Assembly (NCBI RefSeq): GCF_026342355.1
Contig: NZ_JAPEMV010000009.1
Span: 62,001 to 126,000 of the forward strand
DNA length: 64,000 bases
Reading direction: 5' to 3'
Source of the DNA: Streptomyces sp. NBC_00249
Lineage (GTDB): Bacteria > Actinomycetota > Actinomycetes > Streptomycetales > Streptomycetaceae
A model generated the notes under the pieces. The model was not told the origin of the DNA and did no database searches. It saw nothing but the letters and a program-made list of their open reading frames with translations. The translations under genes and the position numbers were made by a program. Shown one piece after another: positions 60,091 to 64,000 of the stretch. Numbering within the stretch: the stretch's first letter is position 1; every line of letters begins with the position of its first letter.

Positions 60091-61197
60091 ATGACCGACC
60101 AGACCATCGCCGCGCAGGACCGCCCCGAACTGCAGCAGACGCTCCAGGAGATCGTCGGGCTCGGTTTCACCGGCATACAGATGCGCGTGCACGACCAGCG
60201 GGGCGAGTGGGCCGGCAGCGCCGGGGTGCGCGAGCTGGGCGAGACCGCCGCGCCGCCGACGGACGGACACACCCGGATCGGCAGCACCACCAAGACCTTC
60301 ACCGCCGTCCTGATGCTGCAACTGGTGGGCGAGGGCGCGATCGGGCTCGACGACCCCGTGGCCGACCACCTCCCCAACCTCGGGCTGGACCCGCGGATCA
60401 CGGTGCGGATGCTGCTCCAGCACACCAGCGGGGTGTTCAACTTCACCGGCGAGTACTACGAGGACGGGACGGTCGTCCCGGGGATCCCGTGGTCGGGCCG
60501 GGAATGGGTGGAGGACCGGTTCAGGACCTACCGGCCGGAGGAACTGGTGCGGCTGGCGCTGTCCAAGCCGGTGCGCTTCGCGCCGGGAACGGACTGGAGC
60601 TACTCCAACACCAACTACGTCGTCGTCAGGCTGCTCATCGAGAAGCTCACCGGCCGCCCCGCCACCGAGGAGATGCGGCGGCGGATCCTGGAGCCCCTCG
60701 GGCTGTCGGGCACCGTGGCGCCGACCACGCAGACGGAGCTCCCCGAACCGCACGCCCACGCCTACTACCGGTACCAGGTCGACGGCCGGGAAGAGACCGC
60801 CGACGTCACCCGCCAGAACCCCTCCTGGATCTCCAGCGGCGGCGACATGATCTCCACCACCCGGGACCTCCACACCTTCATCACCGCCCTGCTGGGCGGC
60901 AAGCTCCTGCCGGCCCCGCTGCTGGCCGAGATGTTGTCGCCGCACCCCAAGGCGGGCTACGGCCTGGGGCTGATGGTGCAGGACGCCGGGCCGGACGGCG
61001 GCAAGGTCGTCACGCACAACGGCGGCATCGCCGGCCACGCGGCGCTGATGTACAGCACGCCCGACGGCAGCACGACCCTCACCGCCGCGCTGAACTACGT
61101 CGACGACGCCGCGATGTCCCTGGCGGAGGCGTTCCAGACGGTGGTGCAGCGGCTCGTCGAGGAAGTGTTCGGCGGCGGCGGTTCGGCTGCGGCCTGA
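60091..61197 (+). CDS. Serine hydrolase (class C beta-lactamase / D-peptidase-like)
   Basis: The 368-residue beta-lactamase-family protein has SxxK as Ser65-Thr-Thr-Lys68 (RIGSTTKTF), the Tyr-x-Asn motif at Tyr171-Asn173 (WSYSNTNY) and the HNGG motif near 310 (VVTHNGGIAGHAAL). It resembles alkaline D-peptidases and esterases of this fold. It has no signal peptide, so it is probably cytoplasmic. It is the second gene after DUF4097, likely one operon. Confidence 0.9.
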   Translation: MTDQTIAAQDRPELQQTLQEIVGLGFTGIQMRVHDQRGEWAGSAGVRELGETAAPPTDGHTRIGSTTKTFTAVLMLQLVGEGAIGLDDPVADHLPNLGLDPRITVRMLLQHTSGVFNFTGEYYEDGTVVPGIPWSGREWVEDRFRTYRPEELVRLALSKPVRFAPGTDWSYSNTNYVVVRLLIEKLTGRPATEEMRRRILEPLGLSGTVAPTTQTELPEPHAHAYYRYQVDGREETADVTRQNPSWISSGGDMISTTRDLHTFITALLGGKLLPAPLLAEMLSPHPKAGYGLGLMVQDAGPDGGKVVTHNGGIAGHAALMYSTPDGSTTLTAALNYVDDAAMSLAEAFQTVVQRLVEEVFGGGGSAAA

Positions 61198-61245
61198 CGG
61201 AACCCCTCGACGCGGGCCTGGCGGGACGGGCAGGCCGGGCCTAGG

Positions 61246-61887
61246 GTGCGGCGCGTGGATCTGATGCTCACGCTCGTCAGCGGGATCGCGTGGACCGTCG
61301 TGTACGTCGAGGCCGTCCGGGTCGGGCTGCGGGACCGGACGTACGCCATGCCCGTCGCGGCGCTCGCCCTCAACTTCGCCTGGGAGGCCACGTACGCGGT
61401 GTACGAGCTGCGCTCCGGGCTGTCGCCGCAGGGCGTGGTGAACGTGGTGTGGGCCGGCGCCGACGTCCTGATCATCTGGACGTACCTGCGGTTCGGGCGG
61501 GCGGAACTGCCGGAGTTCGTGACCCGGCCGCTGTTCGCGGGGTGGAGCGTGCTGCTGCTGGTCACCGGATTCGCCGTGCAGTGGCTGTTCCTCGCGCACT
61601 TCGGGGTGCACGACGCGACGCGCTACTCGGCGTTCCTGCAGAACCTGCTGATGTCCGGGCTGTTCGTCGGCCTCTACGCCGCCCGGCGCGGGCCGCGCGG
61701 GCAGTCCCTGGTCATCGCCGTCGCGAAATGGCTCGGCACGCTCGCGCCGACCCTGCTGTTCGGGGTGCTGGAGGGCTCCGGGTTCGTCCTCGGGCTGGGC
61801 GTGCTGTGCTCGGTGTTCGACCTCGTGTACATCGGGCTGCTGGTGCGGGGGCGTGCGGTCAGAAGCCCGGCGGGCCCATCACGATGA
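61246..61887 (+). CDS. Transmembrane terpene-cyclase-like protein (Pyr4 family)
   Basis: The 213-residue integral membrane protein has about seven helices. It shows the Pyr4-type pattern: WTVVYVEAVRVG in helix 1, LNFAWEATYA with Glu47 (Pyr4 Glu63 equivalent) and CSVFDLVYIGLL with Asp192 (Pyr4 Asp218 equivalent). Known members cyclise prenylated substrates in meroterpenoid or drimentine pathways. No prenyltransferase or epoxidase is adjacent, so the substrate is unknown. The start is GTG 61246; a GTG at 61255 is possible. Its 3' end overlaps the transpeptidase gene. Confidence 0.75.
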   Translation: MRRVDLMLTLVSGIAWTVVYVEAVRVGLRDRTYAMPVAALALNFAWEATYAVYELRSGLSPQGVVNVVWAGADVLIIWTYLRFGRAELPEFVTRPLFAGWSVLLLVTGFAVQWLFLAHFGVHDATRYSAFLQNLLMSGLFVGLYAARRGPRGQSLVIAVAKWLGTLAPTLLFGVLEGSGFVLGLGVLCSVFDLVYIGLLVRGRAVRSPAGPSR

Positions 61888-62740
61888 CCGGCTTCGCCGC
61901 CGGGTCCAGGGTCTTCAGGAGCTGCTCCATGGCCTGCTTCGGGATGCCGACGCAGCCCTGCGAGGGGCCGTCGTGGTCCACGTGGAGCCAGATGTTGCCG
62001 CCCCTGCCCTCGCCGTCCGGTTTGGCCGGGTCGAGCGGGGACACGCCCTGCCTGCGGTTGTAGTCGATCGCCACGACGTAGTCGAAGGAACCCGCCAGGG
62101 ACTCCCCGTTCACCCCGCGGCCCGAGGGCACGAAGGCGGCGTCCTTGTCGTACGGGAGCCGGGTGCCGGGCGGGGCGGGCAGCAGGCCGCCCGCGTCGGT
62201 GAGGGAGAAGACGCCCTGCGGGGAGGTCAGGTCCCCGTACTCGCGCTCGCTGGACCAGCCCTTGGCGCCGTTGCGGGCCGGCCACCGCGCGGTACGGGTC
62301 CAGTCAGCGGCGGGCGTGGTTCGCGTGTACAGGGCGGCCTCCGACTCCGAGGAGTCCTTCGCCCGGCCCGTGACCAGCACCAGCTGGCGGGAGTCCGCGG
62401 GGATCCTGGCGCGGGTGTCCTCGCTGAGTCCGGCCGGGAGGCCGTGGAGCGGGTCCGGGCGGGCGGTGCCGCGCGCGGCCCGGTCCTCGGTCTGCGGGCG
62501 GGAGTCCGAGCGGGGCGCGGGAACGGGTGCGCCCGGCTGCTCGTGCAGGGCGTGCACCCAGCCGACGCCGAAGGTCAGCAGGCCCAGGGCGGCGGCGAGC
62601 GCGAGGGCCCGCGGCGGCCGGGCGGCGGCCGGGCGGGAGCCCGTACGGGAAGGGCCGGGGGCGCCGGATCCGGAACCGGAACCGGATCGGCGGCCGAAAG
62701 CGGAACGGGGACGGGAGCGGGCCCGGGCGTGCTTGCTCAT
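61859..62740 (-). CDS. L,D-transpeptidase family (YkuD) protein
   Basis: The 293-residue protein has an Arg/Ser/Gly-rich N-terminus, one membrane segment (ALALAAALGLLTFGVGWVHAL), a linker and a YkuD domain. The active site is HVDHDGPSQGCVGI with nucleophile Cys263. Such enzymes make 3-3 crosslinks or attach proteins to peptidoglycan, or act as L,D-carboxypeptidases. It is anchored in the membrane with the domain outside. The domain lacks the Ig-like modules common in other actinobacterial L,D-transpeptidases. Confidence 0.88.
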   Translation of the reverse strand: MSKHARARSRPRSAFGRRSGSGSGSGAPGPSRTGSRPAAARPPRALALAAALGLLTFGVGWVHALHEQPGAPVPAPRSDSRPQTEDRAARGTARPDPLHGLPAGLSEDTRARIPADSRQLVLVTGRAKDSSESEAALYTRTTPAADWTRTARWPARNGAKGWSSEREYGDLTSPQGVFSLTDAGGLLPAPPGTRLPYDKDAAFVPSGRGVNGESLAGSFDYVVAIDYNRRQGVSPLDPAKPDGEGRGGNIWLHVDHDGPSQGCVGIPKQAMEQLLKTLDPAAKPVIVMGPPGF

Positions 62741-62832
62741 TGTTCCGACCGTACATCAGGTGATCTTCGTTCCCGCCGAACGGAGGGGCAGGTCGGCTCT
62801 TTCGGAGGCCGGTGGTGAGGTCCGGTGGTCGG

Positions 62833-62884
62833 GTCCCGCGGTCAGGTCCCGCGGTCAGGTCCCGCGGTCAGGTCCCGCGGTCAG
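62833..62884. repeat. Four tandem copies of a 13-base unit at the kinase gene's 3' end
   Basis: GTCCCGCGGTCAG is repeated four times without gaps (62833, 62846, 62859, 62872). The histidine kinase stop codon (62881-62883) lies in the last copy. Further GGTCCGGTGG-like sequence flanks it. Copy number changes would move or keep the stop in this region. Confidence 0.9.
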
Positions 62885-64000
62885 GTCCGGTGCGGGCGGA
62901 GGGCCGGGGCGGACGGCTTGCTGGGCGGGAAGCGGAGGGTGAGGGTGAGGCCGCCGTCCGGGGGAGGGTTGGCCTCGGCGCGCAGCCGGGCGCCGTGGGC
63001 CCGCGCGATCGAGGCGACGATCGAGAGCCCGAGTCCGGCGCCCTCGCCCGCCGTGTGGCGGCGTTCCGCGCGGCGGCGGAAGGGCTCCAGGAGGCGGGGG
63101 ACGTCCCCGGGCTCGATGACGGGGCCGGTGTTGGACACCGTCAGCCGCCCGTCGGGTGAGGTGCTCACGCGCAGCCGGCCGCCCGCGTGGTTGTGGCGTA
63201 CGGCGTTGACCAGCAGGTTCCTGACGAGGTGTCCGAGCAGTGCCGCGTCGCCGCGCACCGTCAGCGGGGCGAGGTCTGCCGTCGCGGTGATGTCGGGGAG
63301 GGGGTGGGCGGACTGCCCGTCGGCGGTCACCTCCCGCAGTTCCGCGGCCACCAGGGCCGCCAGGTCCACCGGGCGCGGGGATTCCAGGCCCTCTTCGGAG
63401 ACCGCGAGCAGCAGCAGGGACTCCACCAGGTGCTCGCTGGAGTCGGCCACCGCGATGAGGCGCTCCCGGATGCGGGCCACCTTGGCGGGGTCCGGGTCGC
63501 CGGAGAGGCCGATCTCGGCGGCGGCCCGCTGGACGGCGAGCGGGGTGCGCAGCTCGTGGGCGGCGTTGGCGGCGAACCGGCGCTGGGCGCCGAGCAGGTC
63601 CTCCATCCGGTCGAGCATGCCGTCGAAGGTGTCGGCCAGCCGCTTGAGCTCGCCGGGCGGGGCCTGGAGCCCGATGCGTTCGTGGAGGTTGGCCGCCGAC
63701 AGCCGGCGGGCCGTCTCGGTGATCACCCCGACGGGGCGCAGGACGCGGCCCGCCATCCACCAGGCCAGCCAGGCCGAGAGGACGGCGAAGAGGGCGAGGG
63801 CGATGAGGGAGACCAGGGTCAGTTCGTGCAGGGCGGCCTGCTCGACGGCGTTGGAGATGTTCTGGGTGGCGCTCCACTGCGCCAGCTGCTCGGGGGTGGG
63901 GGCGGTGCCGGGCGGCAGTGTCTGCGCGGGGACGGAGGCGGCCGGGTCGTGGGGGAGCTCGCCGAGGTCGACGCGGGCTCCGGGCATGACGGTGGTGACG
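62881..64000 (-). CDS. Sensor histidine kinase, 5' end beyond the window
   Basis: About 373 residues are visible. A membrane helix (LTLVSLIALALFAVLSAWLAWWMAG) is followed by a HAMP domain (RPVGVITETARRLSAANLHERIGLQAPPGELKRLADTFDGML). The dimerisation domain with the phospho-His in FAANAAHELRTPLAVQR and the HATPase domain with NLLVNAVRHN and GAGLGLSIV follow. An ATG at 63987 is in frame, but the sequence upstream stays open and the first membrane helix and sensor part would be missing. The partner response regulator is likely just right of the window. Confidence 0.9.
   Translation of the reverse strand, partial: VTTVMPGARVDLGELPHDPAASVPAQTLPPGTAPTPEQLAQWSATQNISNAVEQAALHELTLVSLIALALFAVLSAWLAWWMAGRVLRPVGVITETARRLSAANLHERIGLQAPPGELKRLADTFDGMLDRMEDLLGAQRRFAANAAHELRTPLAVQRAAAEIGLSGDPDPAKVARIRERLIAVADSSEHLVESLLLLAVSEEGLESPRPVDLAALVAAELREVTADGQSAHPLPDITATADLAPLTVRGDAALLGHLVRNLLVNAVRHNHAGGRLRVSTSPDGRLTVSNTGPVIEPGDVPRLLEPFRRRAERRHTAGEGAGLGLSIVASIARAHGARLRAEANPPPDGGLTLTLRFPPSKPSAPALRPHRT

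Overview
The window has the hallmarks of a Streptomyces-type actinomycete chromosome: very high G+C with strong third-position GC bias, many GTG starts, tightly coupled start/stop overlaps, futalosine-route menaquinone genes, coenzyme F420 genes, PknB-type kinases and an ATPase/XRE/DUF397 regulatory triad. It looks like core chromosome with small accessory patches. No rRNA, tRNA, CRISPR array, prophage or intact insertion sequence was recognised.

Layout. (1) 1-11,114, minus strand: the nuo operon (respiratory complex I), nuoA to the start of nuoL, running off the left edge, with a Rex-like operator upstream of nuoA. (2) 11.9-23.3 kb: an NlpC/P60 wall hydrolase, then a respiratory-quinone neighbourhood (geranylgeranyl-reductase-family flavoprotein, demethylmenaquinone methyltransferase, mqnC, mqnA) mixed with glutaminase, a DUF3152 putative metalloprotease, a metal-ligand-less amidohydrolase relative and a Ser/Thr kinase. 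(3) 23.3-31.1 kb: a cold-shock protein with a terminator-like hairpin in its leader, a secreted protein, a lytic transglycosylase, a small membrane protein, an SDR and fbiC (FO synthase). (4) 31.1-39.4 kb: secreted tyrosine phosphatase, an ADP-ribosylglycohydrolase homologue that has lost metal ligands, a second kinase whose linker is built from dispersed repeats, a hotdog-like protein, an F420-type LLM oxidoreductase, a lipoprotein and a Fic protein. (5) 39.4-49.6 kb: MFS/MarR pair, ATPase/XRE/DUF397 triad, MOSC protein, FAD monooxygenase, a striking long inverted repeat (45,865-46,000), DHFR-like protein, two gene remnants, VOC/HxlR/NAD(P)-binding/DDN-type reductase genes. (6) 49.8-58.4 kb, all minus: APC permease, aldehyde dehydrogenase with N-acyl-D-amino-acid deacylase, and an LLM / SDR / LLM catabolic set. 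(7) 58.4-64.0 kb: a GbsR/MarR-type regulator divergent from a DUF4097 gene and a serine hydrolase, a Pyr4-like membrane terpene cyclase homologue, an L,D-transpeptidase and a truncated sensor histidine kinase.

How the genes connect. Complex I passes electrons to menaquinone, and several menaquinone genes lie within 20 kb of it. FbiC makes the deazaflavin core of F420, and three LLM-class proteins plus a DDN-type reductase in the window are likely F420 users. Four copies of a CTGACG-N3-CGTCAG operator lie before the SDR at 27.6 kb and in the LLM/SDR cluster at 56-58 kb, which suggests one unseen TetR-type regulator controls both loci. The most unusual items are this dispersed regulon, the kinase linker assembled from intergenic repeats, the de-metallated ADP-ribosylglycohydrolase, the Fic gene with a promoter inside a palindrome, and the 49-column inverted repeat.
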